Shown piece by piece: positions 54,130 through 63,230 of a stretch of DNA of 64,000 bases. Every line of letters starts with the position of its first letter. Position 1 is the first letter of the stretch. The notes beneath the pieces are model-generated. The model did not search any database. It saw only the letters and a program-made list of their open reading frames with translations, and was not told the origin of the DNA. The position numbers and the translations under genes were made by a program. This DNA is from Candidatus Kapaibacterium sp. (GTDB lineage: Bacteria > Bacteroidota > Ignavibacteria > Kapaibacteriales > UBA7675). The stretch is from positions 1 through 64,000 of the forward strand of contig JANQRB010000171.1 in assembly GCA_028284775.1 (NCBI GenBank). Reading direction: 5' to 3'.

Positions 54130-54315
54130 ATGACAATTCAAGTACTTAGTAAGAAACCAGTTTTCGACATCCGCAATCTGGATGCAACCGAATACACATT
54201 TGAGATAGAAGCCGGAGATGCCACAGTAAGGGGCACGCTGAAGCTGCCAGACGATATAGACGTGGAGGCGCAATCTCTTGAGGAGTTATGCGACCGGTAC
54301 GGAGAACGAAAGTAG
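54130..54315 (+). CDS. Small hypothetical phage protein
   Basis: 61 residues, acidic (EYTFEIEAGDATVRGTLKLPDDIDVEAQSLEELCDRYGE). Its stop is one base before the next start at 54317, so both belong to one transcript. First gene of the rightward early-type cluster. No family recognised. Confidence 0.55.
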   Translation: MTIQVLSKKPVFDIRNLDATEYTFEIEAGDATVRGTLKLPDDIDVEAQSLEELCDRYGERK

Positions 54316-54316
54316 T

Positions 54317-55030
54317 ATGGTAGATGTAATAGTGCAACAGTTGGACGCAGCCGAGTACGACCCGAATGATCCGGAGTCAGCAACGATTTCGCTTGTAGCG
54401 CTTCGCAATGAGATTGGTAAGCTAAACGAGAAACTGGCAGTTGCCCGGTTTCGGATCGGCGTCATAATAAGCCAGAATGTGTTGGGCCTGACCGCTACCG
54501 AGTACGCGAATACCTTTCAGCTTAAGGAGTATGAAATATCGCAATGCAGACGCATGGCCGAAAAATTCGGCGGCGATGAGTCAGCATTTCTCTCCGCATT
54601 GAAATCGGTTGGCGGCACCTGGTACAAGGCCGAGAAAGCCTTGCTTCGGCGGTCTAATACTTCCAGGCAGCCGCTACAAAGGCTCGTGAATAAAGTTGTG
54701 CCGATAATCGAAGATGTGCGCATCGATCCGAATTCGGTGACGGAGCGCGAGCACCTGAACTATATCCGCGAGACTATCGACAATCTCCTGCCGCCCAGCC
54801 TGTCGCGCTACGATGGCAGCTTTCTCAAATACAATGCTTGCAGCTCCTGTGGCCATTATCCGCCGCCGCTGGAGGGGTTCGAGCTCGCAGAGCTACCAGG
54901 TGTACGGCATGTGCAGTTTCCCCTCTGCCCTACCTGTGTCCGAAAAGGATTGACACCCGAAACGGAACGTGTTAACCAATTGCTTGTCAGCTATATCAGC
55001 AACCTGATTAATGATGTGGTGTACAAATGA
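54317..55030 (+). CDS. Hypothetical phage protein with C-terminal zinc ribbon
   Basis: 237 residues from ATG 54317, with GGAG upstream; a start at 54278 would overlap the previous gene. The N-terminal half is a helical/HTH-like region (LRNEIGKLNEKLAVARFRIG, LTATEYANTFQLKEYEISQCRRMAEKF). The C-terminal part has CSSCGHYPPP and CPTCVRKG, a four-Cys zinc ribbon. It may bind DNA. Coupled to the next gene by ATGA overlap. Confidence 0.65.
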   Translation: MVDVIVQQLDAAEYDPNDPESATISLVALRNEIGKLNEKLAVARFRIGVIISQNVLGLTATEYANTFQLKEYEISQCRRMAEKFGGDESAFLSALKSVGGTWYKAEKALLRRSNTSRQPLQRLVNKVVPIIEDVRIDPNSVTEREHLNYIRETIDNLLPPSLSRYDGSFLKYNACSSCGHYPPPLEGFELAELPGVRHVQFPLCPTCVRKGLTPETERVNQLLVSYISNLINDVVYK

Positions 55031-55386
55031 CATGTACCGTTAAGGTGTACAAGTATTGTTCGCCCCATTTATCTCAGATAGCCGATTGGTGCCAGCAGGA
55101 AATGGGCTTCAGGCCTTACCGCCGGCAGGTCGTTTGCTATGTAATGCGAAATGTCACTACCCTGCCCTTAGATTTTTGCCGTCGAAGCACGGCACGTTAC
55201 TCTTCAAATGCAGCCACCTATAGCGTCACGGTGAATAAGAAGGATGCGAAAAAATTCAGGCAGGCCGTAATGGGCTTCGATTTCGTGCCCGACCCTGCCA
55301 GTCTTATATCAGCCGCCATAATCTTTATGGCGGAGGCGATCACACATAAGGAATCAAGATGCGAATCGGTATTGACATTGACGTAG
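55027..55386 (+). CDS. Hypothetical phage protein
   Basis: 119 residues, start overlapping the preceding stop (ATGA at 55027). Basic N-terminus with several Cys (YKYCSPHLSQIADWCQQEMGF, RQVVCYVM). No family recognised. Overlaps the next gene by 28 bases, as is common in phage early clusters. Confidence 0.6.
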   Translation: MTCTVKVYKYCSPHLSQIADWCQQEMGFRPYRRQVVCYVMRNVTTLPLDFCRRSTARYSSNAATYSVTVNKKDAKKFRQAVMGFDFVPDPASLISAAIIFMAEAITHKESRCESVLTLT

Positions 55387-55649
55387 CCCCTCCCCGAATG
55401 GGTATCGTGCTCAGGCCCTATCCAAACATCGCGATCCGGATCGACGAGAAGGTCAGGAATCCTTTCAAAGTACTTGTACTGCTTCTCGACGCTATTCTAT
55501 TTGCGGAGTGTAATCGTGCCGCCAAAGGTGCGGGTTTGTCCGAATCCACCGCTACAAGATGGTGGCATGGTATGGTCAAGCGCTACAAGACCATCCAGGG
55601 GTGTAGGTCTGTGCTCAGCAGGAATAGGCGGAAAACACGGATAGAGTAA
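55359..55649 (+). CDS. Small HTH-type phage protein
   Basis: 96 residues; TAAGGAATCAAG precedes ATG 55359. It contains a helix-turn-helix-like segment AKGAGLSESTATRWWHGMV and a basic C-terminus (RNRRKTRIE), so DNA binding is likely. Could be a regulator or a terminase-related accessory; role unknown. Confidence 0.55.
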   Translation: MRIGIDIDVAPPRMGIVLRPYPNIAIRIDEKVRNPFKVLVLLLDAILFAECNRAAKGAGLSESTATRWWHGMVKRYKTIQGCRSVLSRNRRKTRIE

Positions 55650-55735
55650 CTTGCGATCTACCCCTTGTTCGGACAGGCTGATTTATAAGTTGGCGACTCT
55701 GCACTTTTCTTACACACCATTCGTTGTGATTTTAC

Positions 55736-55750
55736 AATAAGTTACTTATT
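55736..55750. promoter_or_regulatory. 15-base palindrome upstream of 55777
   Basis: AATAAGT-T-ACTTATT, a perfect 7-1-7 inverted repeat 26 bases before the ATG at 55777. Candidate operator. Confidence 0.4.
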
Positions 55751-55776
55751 CGCAACAATGCAAGTGGTCAGCGCAA

Positions 55777-56010
55777 ATGGATGAAGAAACACACGCACTA
55801 ATTAGCCATGAACTTGCAAGAGCCAATCAGCACACTATTCGCAGAATCCAGAGGCCCGAGATATTCAAAAACAGGCTGCTTTTATGGTCTATGGAAGTAA
55901 ATACCACGTACGAGCCAATTCCAGACGGTGCAAGCGATCGAAATGTATTTGAATACGAAGTAGAAAAGTATCTCCAGGATATTGAAGACCGCCAAAGAGT
56001 ATATCAATGA
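55777..56010 (+). CDS. Small hypothetical protein
   Basis: 77 residues, highly charged (HELARANQHTIRRIQRPEIF, FEYEVEKYLQDIEDRQRVYQ), mostly helical. Palindrome directly upstream suggests separate control. No family recognised. Confidence 0.5.
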   Translation: MDEETHALISHELARANQHTIRRIQRPEIFKNRLLLWSMEVNTTYEPIPDGASDRNVFEYEVEKYLQDIEDRQRVYQ

Positions 56011-56112
56011 TCGTCGGATAAAGGTTTGAGAAATGAAATGTCTGTTGGAATCACGAATAGCATTGTTAATTAGTTCGCGATACAATCTCCAATAGTTCAC
56101 TGCTTCGAAAAT

Positions 56113-56484
56113 TCAACTATGGAATCTCGCACCTAATGTCAGGCACTCCAATCCATCAGTGATACTCTCTGTGAGCATTTGGCATGATTTGAGGTCCATT
56201 TCGGTGCCTCGGCTTGTCACAATCGAGATACAATCCGGTGCATTATCAGGTAACAATCCAAGTTCGATAAGGTCATCCTCAAGCTCAGGCAAATTGCCAT
56301 CAGTCTTTTGTACACGAATGGTCAGTCCCACATCGGGTGTCTTTAGATACACTTCCCAAACCCGTCCCTTACGTGTTTCTTTGACGTCGTCGCAGAGGGT
56401 ACCGAGAATGCGACTTACAAGAGAAGAGTCATATGTGGTAAATTCTCTTATTAGAAAAAGATTTGAAGCTACGATAATCGACAT
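56113..56484 (-). CDS. Hypothetical protein
   Basis: 123 residues from ATG 56484 (MSIIVASNLFLIREF); an upstream start at 56532 is possible. Alpha/beta-like, with many acidic residues (LPELEDDLIELGLLPDNAPD). No signal peptide, no motif. On the opposite strand to the surrounding small genes. Confidence 0.45.
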   Translation of the reverse strand: MSIIVASNLFLIREFTTYDSSLVSRILGTLCDDVKETRKGRVWEVYLKTPDVGLTIRVQKTDGNLPELEDDLIELGLLPDNAPDCISIVTSRGTEMDLKSCQMLTESITDGLECLTLGARFHS

Positions 56485-56688
56485 GGTTTTTCTGCCAGAC
56501 AAAGGTTGTTCAGAGCAATAACAATGAATCATCGTTCTTTCGGTAATGGCAAGGAGTCACACTGCTACTTTATGACGATTCATTTGTTTCTCGCACTCAA
56601 TTTTTTACACTTCGGAGAAACCAGTTCTAAAAATAGAATTTAAGAAGACCTATTCTCTATATATAGAACTATGAGGCAACGAGATCAA

Positions 56689-56874
56689 TTATATTGAAGG
56701 GCGGGCATCGCTACCCTTCGCCGCCCAAAACGCCTTCCGCTTCCTCACATCCAAACAACACTCATCACCTACCGCACTAACGCCCGCCAGCCGATCGGCA
56801 AGCACACGATCCTTCATCACCAAATCAAAGCATTCTTGAGGCGTCACACCATCAAGCCGAAGCAGCACGGACAT
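56689..56874 (-). pseudogene. C-terminal fragment of the M15-like gene
   Basis: 61 codons, MSVLLRLDGVTPQECFDLVM then DRVLADRLAGVSAVGDECCL, DVRKRKAFWAAKG. It matches the last ~60 residues of 60687-61271 (MAVRFKSGGVTPQEYFDAAM, DRVLAEQRVGVGVIGEESYL, DVRKRRGFWVA). The similarity stops at the codon context HCKxM, so the 5' part is lost. The two copies flank the AT-rich island in direct orientation. Confidence 0.7.
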
Positions 56875-57338
56875 CGCTTTACATCGCCGCGATGCTTTTG
56901 CATAATTAAAGATTTTCGTTACATTGGAGAAAGAACTTATAGCACTGCAAAAAAATCAATGGTATCTACGCTATGCTAGTAGTATTCTATCGAAACATCA
57001 TTGTCATTGCATCTTTCTTAATTAGTACTAGTATATCTTTCTCCTTACAAATCGACACTAGTTACGAGTTTTTCGAACTTGTGAGGTGACTATCCCTATG
57101 TAAACAGAAGGGATCGCTGCCAAAGTTTGAAAAAACGGGAGAATAATTGAAATTACAGTTTTTCCATATACTTGGATTATCTCACCTTGATATTCAGAAT
57201 GAATGTAATGTTTGATCGCCTAAAATAAATTGCAGGATCAAATCCGTTTATCCCTCCACAGTGACGGCGTAACCGGACAAAAAGCAAGTTCATAATCATG
57301 TTGTCAGCAATAAGTAAAATAAAGAAAACAAACTACCA
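56875..57338. other. AT-rich intergenic region, left side of the cargo island
   Basis: About 460 bases, clearly richer in A/T than flanking phage genes. No frame of note. It should hold the promoter of the membrane protein gene. Confidence 0.4.
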
Positions 57339-58352
57339 TTGAGCTTCCTACAAAAATATTTCAATAAGGACACATTTGATACTGCTAAACTTGTAATCCC
57401 CCTAACAGCAGGTATCCTTTCAATTAGTTATTTGCTAAAAGACAAGTTTGAACTGAGTTATTTGGAAGTGAGTATAGCGATGGGGATAATTATACTATTG
57501 ATAATTCCACTAATAGCTTATAACAACAGGAAGAGAATTGAAAGCAAAATTCCTTTGGCAATTGTTAAGAACGAGATTGAAAAAGAGGCGAGTAAAATTG
57601 ATGCCTTAATAGCCCAGCTAAACAACCCATCCGACCTTTACAAACTACGATTAATTGCTTATAGACTACGTATTGAGTTGGCGAAATACAAATTCATGTC
57701 AACTGGATTATACCCGCAATTCTGTTTAGACCATAGGATGTATTTTATGTATATCTTCAGGAGTGTTTTAGATACATTAGCCAAAGGAGATATTTACAGG
57801 GCAGTTACCACAATTGATATTTGGCAATTTGACGAAGATGACAGAAAGTTGATAAATGGGTATGAAGGGCTGCCCGGCGAATTTATAAAGAGCTTCTTGA
57901 AAGCAAATGTTCAGGCCGCTAAAAGATATGTTGATATAGAGAGGTACTTCATTGTTGATAGTGTTGGAATGAAAGATATTCATAGTGAATACCACTCCAA
58001 TATGAAAGATACAGTTCAGAGAATTGCAAATCAATTAGACTATGATAGTAGAGAATGTAAGATATTTTTCTGCCCAACGGAAAACTATATTGAAGAAACG
58101 AAAGATGATATTGCGTTTGCACTCATTCGAAATGAAGATAAGTCATCTTTCATGTATTTGTATTCAAATATGTCAAACCCCTTGCCATCGATTGAAATGA
58201 ATTTCTTAGACAATAACTCAGAAGAAAATTATCAGAGATTATACGGCAAATTAGAATATTACCGAAATAAGCCAGCCTCACAAAAACTTACATTGCAACA
58301 AATGGCAGCAAAACTTGGAATAAAAAAGAATACTACTGATAACAAAGCGTAG
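57339..58352 (+). CDS. Hypothetical protein with two N-terminal membrane helices
   Basis: 337 residues from TTG 57339. Two hydrophobic helices at about 16-33 and 41-60 (LVIPLTAGILSISYLL, YLEVSIAMGIIILLIIPLIAY) are followed by a large soluble part with long helices and a beta-rich C-terminal region (RECKIFFCPTENYIEE, DDIAFALIRNEDKSSFMYLY). Codon use is strongly A/T biased compared with the phage genes. No family recognised. It forms a two-gene cargo with the alpha/beta hydrolase at 58770. TM protein plus hydrolase fits an anti-phage or lysogenic-conversion pair, but no motif proves this. Confidence 0.7.
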   Translation: MSFLQKYFNKDTFDTAKLVIPLTAGILSISYLLKDKFELSYLEVSIAMGIIILLIIPLIAYNNRKRIESKIPLAIVKNEIEKEASKIDALIAQLNNPSDLYKLRLIAYRLRIELAKYKFMSTGLYPQFCLDHRMYFMYIFRSVLDTLAKGDIYRAVTTIDIWQFDEDDRKLINGYEGLPGEFIKSFLKANVQAAKRYVDIERYFIVDSVGMKDIHSEYHSNMKDTVQRIANQLDYDSRECKIFFCPTENYIEETKDDIAFALIRNEDKSSFMYLYSNMSNPLPSIEMNFLDNNSEENYQRLYGKLEYYRNKPASQKLTLQQMAAKLGIKKNTTDNKA

Positions 58353-58434
58353 CTGATCATACCGGCTAATCGGTGGTACGTCAGCCATACAGTCCGTTAG
58401 CTTTCAACTTTAACAATCACAATAATTTGTGGAT

Positions 58435-58584
58435 ATGTCAACCATGCCTTTTGGGATTCGCACCATACACAGAGCGTTGTTTGCCATGCTGAAAAAAGCC
58501 GACCAGAATAATTATTGTTTTTTTGTCAGCGATTCCAAGGGCAATGTTATTTGCGACATTGCTCTTGTAGTACACAAAGTGTAG
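58435..58584 (+). CDS. 49-residue hypothetical protein
   Basis: ATG 58435 to TAG 58584. Sequence begins MSTMPFGIRTIHRALFAMLK and contains NNYCFFVSDSKGNVICDIAL. The beta-hairpin-like centre and absence of low complexity make it protein-like, but there is no clear ribosome site and no family. Confidence 0.35.
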   Translation: MSTMPFGIRTIHRALFAMLKKADQNNYCFFVSDSKGNVICDIALVVHKV

Positions 58585-58769
58585 TCTTCCCTAAAATTAA
58601 AAACAGGTTGCTTGATTAATACGAGTCAAGGTTACGCCGGTCGGTTCCCGATCCACAACTTTTGGAAATAACTCTCTCCCTGTATCAGGAGTATAAACGG
58701 ACAATGAACAAGTAAATAAACATCTTAGGCACAAGATGGGAAAAATTAATCAGAGTCTGAGATTGAATT

Positions 58770-60206
58770 ATGAAAAGACTAGACGAGTTAAGAGAACTGA
58801 ACTATTTGGAAAGAGATTTAAAACATCTTTCCTATAACACCTGTACCGATAGTTCTGGTCATCATTTTATTAGAATCTTAAAGTCTTACGAATCACCTGG
58901 AATAGAGGGTGCAAGCAAAAGTGAGCAAGAGTTTATGGCACCACCATTAGTTAGTCAATTTTCATTAAGATATTTTATACCGAAAGAACCACTAAGTCTT
59001 AAAAAGAGTGAAGCCACAGGTGTTAAAGACCCCAAAATTCAGAATGTAGTTGTTATGGTAAATGGTCTAGATGAGATCCTTGATTCTCATTTACTTTTTT
59101 ATGATTATTTAGGAAGCCATTTTGCTGAACGAGGAATTGCAGCTGTCCTTCTTTCAACTCCATATCATTTGCATAGAGTTACAACAAAAGATGTACCCAA
59201 TGAAAAGAGACCATTCAAAATCCCACATGAGTGCTTTCGTGAACCACTTGATTATTTTATTCATTTTAAATTAGCAAGTATTGAAATAGAAGATTTGATA
59301 CAACGAATCAAACATAAGGTTAAAGATGAAGGAGACTTAAACTTTTATCAAAATCATTTTGGACAAAATGTAAAGGTTACAGTTTTGGGTTATTCTCTTG
59401 GTGGATTGATTTCTTTAGGAACACTTTTACGCTTAACAAGTAATAATCAGAATGATTTGATAGATAGTTGTATTCTTTACAATTCTGCACCAAGACTTGG
59501 TAATGCAACTACTGATAGAATAGGGATTGAAAACGAAGCTTGGAGGAAAGTATGGGAAAAATTCAACTCAATGGGAACAGATGGAATTATAGGCAATGAC
59601 AATAGGAATAATGAGTCTTTCGCTTATTTCTTCAAAGATTTATATATGGGGATGAGAGGTTCAGACGAGGGGTTGACAAAGCAACTGCTAAACCAAAATA
59701 GTAAAAAAATGCTATTAGTAATGAGTGGAAGTGATGATATAATAGATACTAAAGCGTGGGAGGATTACTTGAATTACAATGAAGGGCAACGTCAAAAAAC
59801 GATCATTAACCAATTTATTTTTGCTGGAGTAGGTCATTCTCCAATGATAGAAGCTCAAGGTGCAGAAAGCTTACCTAGAGTTATGGATGTAATGACCGAT
59901 CATATTATGAAAAATCAAAAATCCCACTGGCAAGATGTTGAGATTGTTGATCTAATGAATGAGTTAATATCTAAAACCGAATACTACGAAAGAGTTGTTA
60001 ATGGAAATGAATTGAGTTATCAAAATGGTTCTTTTGACAAGGAGGCCATGGAGAGTGTATTAAGCGAATTTCAAAGTGAAGACAAAGATGAGTTTTTACG
60101 AATTTACTATTTATCAAAGATTTATTATCCTAAGTTCAAAGATTTAATTAAGAAAATTATTCGCAAAAATGGAGATGGAAATAAAGCTGTGCTTAACAAT
60201 GGGTAG
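58770..60206 (+). CDS. Alpha/beta-hydrolase (lipase/esterase-like)
   Basis: 478 residues. The fold is clear: VVVMVNGLDE (oxyanion region), nucleophile elbow GYSLGG with Ser209, acid loop SGSDDIID with Asp322 and GVGHSPM with His356. N- and C-terminal extensions (about 85 and 100 residues) are unassigned. Such enzymes hydrolyse esters or lipids; the substrate is unknown. No signal peptide, so cytoplasmic. The gene is A/T rich and belongs with the membrane protein gene to an island inserted in phage DNA. A role in defence or as a toxin is speculative. Confidence 0.8.
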   Translation: MKRLDELRELNYLERDLKHLSYNTCTDSSGHHFIRILKSYESPGIEGASKSEQEFMAPPLVSQFSLRYFIPKEPLSLKKSEATGVKDPKIQNVVVMVNGLDEILDSHLLFYDYLGSHFAERGIAAVLLSTPYHLHRVTTKDVPNEKRPFKIPHECFREPLDYFIHFKLASIEIEDLIQRIKHKVKDEGDLNFYQNHFGQNVKVTVLGYSLGGLISLGTLLRLTSNNQNDLIDSCILYNSAPRLGNATTDRIGIENEAWRKVWEKFNSMGTDGIIGNDNRNNESFAYFFKDLYMGMRGSDEGLTKQLLNQNSKKMLLVMSGSDDIIDTKAWEDYLNYNEGQRQKTIINQFIFAGVGHSPMIEAQGAESLPRVMDVMTDHIMKNQKSHWQDVEIVDLMNELISKTEYYERVVNGNELSYQNGSFDKEAMESVLSEFQSEDKDEFLRIYYLSKIYYPKFKDLIKKIIRKNGDGNKAVLNNG

Positions 60207-60686
60207 CTTACAGATTGGCAGCGGCGCTAGAACGCCGAGCGTCCGCACGACGGACTCGAAAATCGAACGCCGCTTGAATTCCTGTCGAAATATGGAATAC
60301 TCTCCGGGTTTCCCACATTCCAACAGGACACTTATTAACATCTTTTTCTACTTTATCTTGAGCCCAATGAGGGGAAGCTTACACTACAACTTGTCTTTTA
60401 GTTGGACTATCGACAATGAGGTAGGCAAAAATGCAATAGTTTCCCTAGAGATTCATAAAGTAGATAATTCCGGGCAAAAAGTCCTTTCAAGGTCGTTTCT
60501 TAGTAGAGAAGAAGAACCAAAAGGTACAACCTTCTCCCATTCACTGAAGTACTTATATTTCGACTAGCTTTTCGATAGATGCAAAATGTGCAAGTCGAAT
60601 TCAGAAATTTCGTAGTATTTTGATTACGATTTTGCAATTCTGAATGACTTTCCTCAGTTTTGATAAGCCCGAGAGGTGATCCATTG
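60207..60686. other. Intergenic region at the right edge of the AT-rich island
   Basis: About 480 bases. A 66-codon frame (60367-60567, +) is the only protein-like content. The start of the stretch (60220-60280) is GC-rich and unlike the island, so the island border may lie here. Confidence 0.4.
60367..60567 (+). CDS. Possible small hypothetical protein
   Basis: 66 codons from ATG 60367: MRGSLHYNLSFSWTIDNEV and IVSLEIHKVDNSGQKVL look beta-rich and protein-like. No ribosome site or family. Could be a decayed gene fragment. Confidence 0.25.
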   Translation: MRGSLHYNLSFSWTIDNEVGKNAIVSLEIHKVDNSGQKVLSRSFLSREEEPKGTTFSHSLKYLYFD

Positions 60687-61271
60687 CTATGCAACCCAAA
60701 AGCCACGCCTCTTCCTCACATCCAAATAACTCTCTTCGCCAATTACGCCTACTCCGACCCGCTGCTCGGCTAATACACGATCCTCCATCGCCGCATCAAA
60801 ATACTCTTGTGGCGTCACTCCCCCAGATTTAAACCGCACCGCCATACCTTTACAGTGTCTGCCTTTTCTTCCTGCCTGCCGGTGCTCATGTGGCGGAACG
60901 TATCCCCGTGTGACCTCAATGCCGGTGTTGAAGTACCGAACAACTTCGCCCAGCGCCGCGATCAGCTCGGGATGAATCAACACATAGTCAGTCCCATGCG
61001 TCGCGAAGTCACGCGCCGTGACGCCGGCACACAGCACTCCACCCAAGTCATCCTGCTCAAAACGTACAATCTCGCCCCGGCGCAACAGACGCTTTGATTC
61101 CATCTCAAGCCGCAATTCATCGTAATAGTGACCGGTACGACGCGAGACATCCTTCATAATGCGTTTCACACGGGCGGCTGCCGCCGCTGTCCCCTGCTCT
61201 TTCCACTTTTCGATGTCTGCCGCCGCCGCCGCCAGTCGGAGCTGTAGGCGAAGTATTTCGGATTTAGTCAT
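60687..61271 (-). CDS. M15-like peptidase-fold protein, metal ligands altered
   Basis: 194 residues from ATG 61271, after AAGGGAGATCTT. N-terminal helical part (LRLQLRLAAAAADIEKWK), then a region like the peptidase M15 / D-Ala-D-Ala carboxypeptidase C-terminal domain: YFNTGIEVTRGYVPPHEH, GRHCKGMAVRF, and SYLDVRKRRGFW. In active M15 enzymes the second block is HxxGxAxD and the last FVHIDVRG; here the Asp is Arg and the final His is missing. It may be a non-catalytic binding protein or a remote homologue. It lies opposite to the terminase genes. A partial copy of its end lies at 56689-56874. Confidence 0.6.
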   Translation of the reverse strand: MTKSEILRLQLRLAAAAADIEKWKEQGTAAAAARVKRIMKDVSRRTGHYYDELRLEMESKRLLRRGEIVRFEQDDLGGVLCAGVTARDFATHGTDYVLIHPELIAALGEVVRYFNTGIEVTRGYVPPHEHRQAGRKGRHCKGMAVRFKSGGVTPQEYFDAAMEDRVLAEQRVGVGVIGEESYLDVRKRRGFWVA

Positions 61272-61408
61272 AAGATCTCCCTTCTCCTGACGGCAATCTA
61301 AGGCGGAAGAAGCGCAAGAGTGACAATCACCGTCCAAAGTATTAACAATTGTTAACAACTAGATCTCGGCCGCTGACTAATCCAGCTGGCAATCGCGTAT
61401 GTTGCGGT

Positions 61409-61756
61409 ATGGGCGCTGTAAGTAAATATCCGCAGGAGGCGAATCAAATCCTCAGCGAGCTGGAAAACGCCTTGCCGGTGCGTCCGACGCTGGACGACCT
61501 GGAAGCGGCGGTGGAGATCGGCCTGGGCCTGGCGACGCGCGAGCTGACCTCTAAGCTGCTGAGCGGTCCCGACGTGGAGGAGGCGACGAAGCTGGCCGGC
61601 GGCCTGGTTAACATCGGCAAGTATGTGGAGAGCCGCAAGCAGGCGAAGAAGCCGGAGGAGAGCCTGGAGGTCGACACGGCCGAGGGCTACGAGATTACAG
61701 GCGAGGACAGTGCGGACAAGGACAACTCATCGGGCGATGAAGACGGAGACAGTTGA
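61409..61756 (+). CDS. Probable small terminase subunit-like phage protein
   Basis: 115 residues from ATG 61409 (MGAVSKYPQEANQ). Helical with an acidic tail (EDSADKDNSSGDEDGDS). No HTH is certain. The stop overlaps the start of the large terminase gene by four bases (TTGA), and position directly before TerL is the main argument for the small subunit. It could be another DNA-packaging accessory. Confidence 0.5.
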   Translation: MGAVSKYPQEANQILSELENALPVRPTLDDLEAAVEIGLGLATRELTSKLLSGPDVEEATKLAGGLVNIGKYVESRKQAKKPEESLEVDTAEGYEITGEDSADKDNSSGDEDGDS

Positions 61757-63207
61757 AATTCGATCCTTCGGACTGGGTTAACTTTTTTCCCAAGCAACGG
61801 GCGGCTTTCCGCTACGTGGGGCGCGGCTACCGCTTGATGTATGGCGGCGCTCGCGGCGGCGGCAAGTCACGCTTTGCGCTGGACACGGCCTGGCTGGCCT
61901 GCTGCCAGTATCCGGGCCTGCGCGTGGTGATAGTGCGGGAGACCTTCAACGAGCTGGAAGACAACTTCATCTCCAAGTTCCAGGATCAGTTTCCGGAGCG
62001 TTACGGCGGCAAGCGCCTTTTCCGCTACCGCCAGAAGGAGAAAACGGCGACCTTCTGGAACGGGGCGCGTTTGATATTCCGAAGCTGCGAGAGCGAGCAG
62101 GCGGCCAGAAAGCTGCAAGGCATCGAGTTTCAACTGCTGATCCTGGACGAAGGCAACAACCTGCCGGAGCGGGTGATATTGCGGCTCGGCGGCAGCCTGC
62201 GCAGCTCGCTGGCCAACAATTTCATTCCCACGATGATTATCACGGGCAATCCGGGCGGCCTGTCGGATCTCTACATCATCTCGCGCTTCGCCGCGCCGGA
62301 CTACGGCAAGTGGACGCCGGGCGAGCTGCGCAGCAAGGACAAGTACGTTTATGTCCACGCCACGGTCGACGACAACCCGGCGGTGAACCCGGAGTACGTG
62401 GCCGAGCTGGACGCGCTGCCGGAGGATCTGCGCAAGGCCTGGCGCTATGGCGAATGGGGCAGCTTCCACGGCCAGTTTTTCAGCGAGTGGAAGGAAAGCG
62501 TTCACGTCATTAAGCCCTTCGCCATCCCCGACCACTGGCTGCGCATACGGGCTATCGACCTGGGTTATTCGGCGCACCCGACGGTCTGCCTGTGGCTGGC
62601 GCAGAATCCCGAGACCGGCCGCGTCTATGTGTACCGGGAATACGCCGACGTGGGGCCGGTGGAGCACCACATCCGGCAGATCATCGCGATGAGCGATCCG
62701 CGCGAACAGGTCAGCTTAAGCTACGCCGATCCCAGTATGTTTAATACGGGACCACGCGAGCGCTATGACAGCGAGAGCATCGACCGGATGTTCCTGATGG
62801 GCGGCATTCCCTTGCAGCGTGCCGTCAACGACCGGCTTAACGGCTGGTACACCGTCAAGCAGTGGCTGCACTGGGAGGCGGGCACCGGCGGCACTCTTAG
62901 TCATCCGCCGATGCTCCAGGTCTTCCGCACCTGCCCGCTGCTGATCGAGACATTGCCGCAACTGCGCTATAGCGAGGGCAAGGCGCGGCAGCGCATCGAA
63001 GACCTCGACACGCGCCAGCAGGACGACACGGCCGACGCGCTGCGCTACGGCCTGGTGTCGGGCTTCGGCTACCCGGTGGATTCCGGCGCGGCGCCGCCGA
63101 AGGGCGAGACGGTGCAGCCTGAAGCGGCGGTACGCGACGAAGCGAGGCGCGAAGACTTTTTCGAACAGGACGGCATCTATAGCAGCGCCGCCTCTTTCTT
63201 TGGCTAG
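61753..63207 (+). CDS. terL: Phage terminase large subunit
   Basis: 484 residues from TTG 61753. ATPase: GGARGGGKS (Walker A, 31-39), LLILDEGNNL (Walker B with catalytic Glu, near 134), and the coupling motif IITGNPGG. RNase H-like nuclease: IRAIDLGYS (Asp near 268), later SYADPSM and the C-terminal DTRQQDDTADALRYG. It cuts and pumps phage DNA into proheads through the portal. Coupled to the upstream small gene and followed 23 bases later by the portal gene. Confidence 0.93.
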   Translation: MKFDPSDWVNFFPKQRAAFRYVGRGYRLMYGGARGGGKSRFALDTAWLACCQYPGLRVVIVRETFNELEDNFISKFQDQFPERYGGKRLFRYRQKEKTATFWNGARLIFRSCESEQAARKLQGIEFQLLILDEGNNLPERVILRLGGSLRSSLANNFIPTMIITGNPGGLSDLYIISRFAAPDYGKWTPGELRSKDKYVYVHATVDDNPAVNPEYVAELDALPEDLRKAWRYGEWGSFHGQFFSEWKESVHVIKPFAIPDHWLRIRAIDLGYSAHPTVCLWLAQNPETGRVYVYREYADVGPVEHHIRQIIAMSDPREQVSLSYADPSMFNTGPRERYDSESIDRMFLMGGIPLQRAVNDRLNGWYTVKQWLHWEAGTGGTLSHPPMLQVFRTCPLLIETLPQLRYSEGKARQRIEDLDTRQQDDTADALRYGLVSGFGYPVDSGAAPPKGETVQPEAAVRDEARREDFFEQDGIYSSAASFFG

Positions 63208-63230
63208 ACAATAAGGATAAGGAACAGGCT

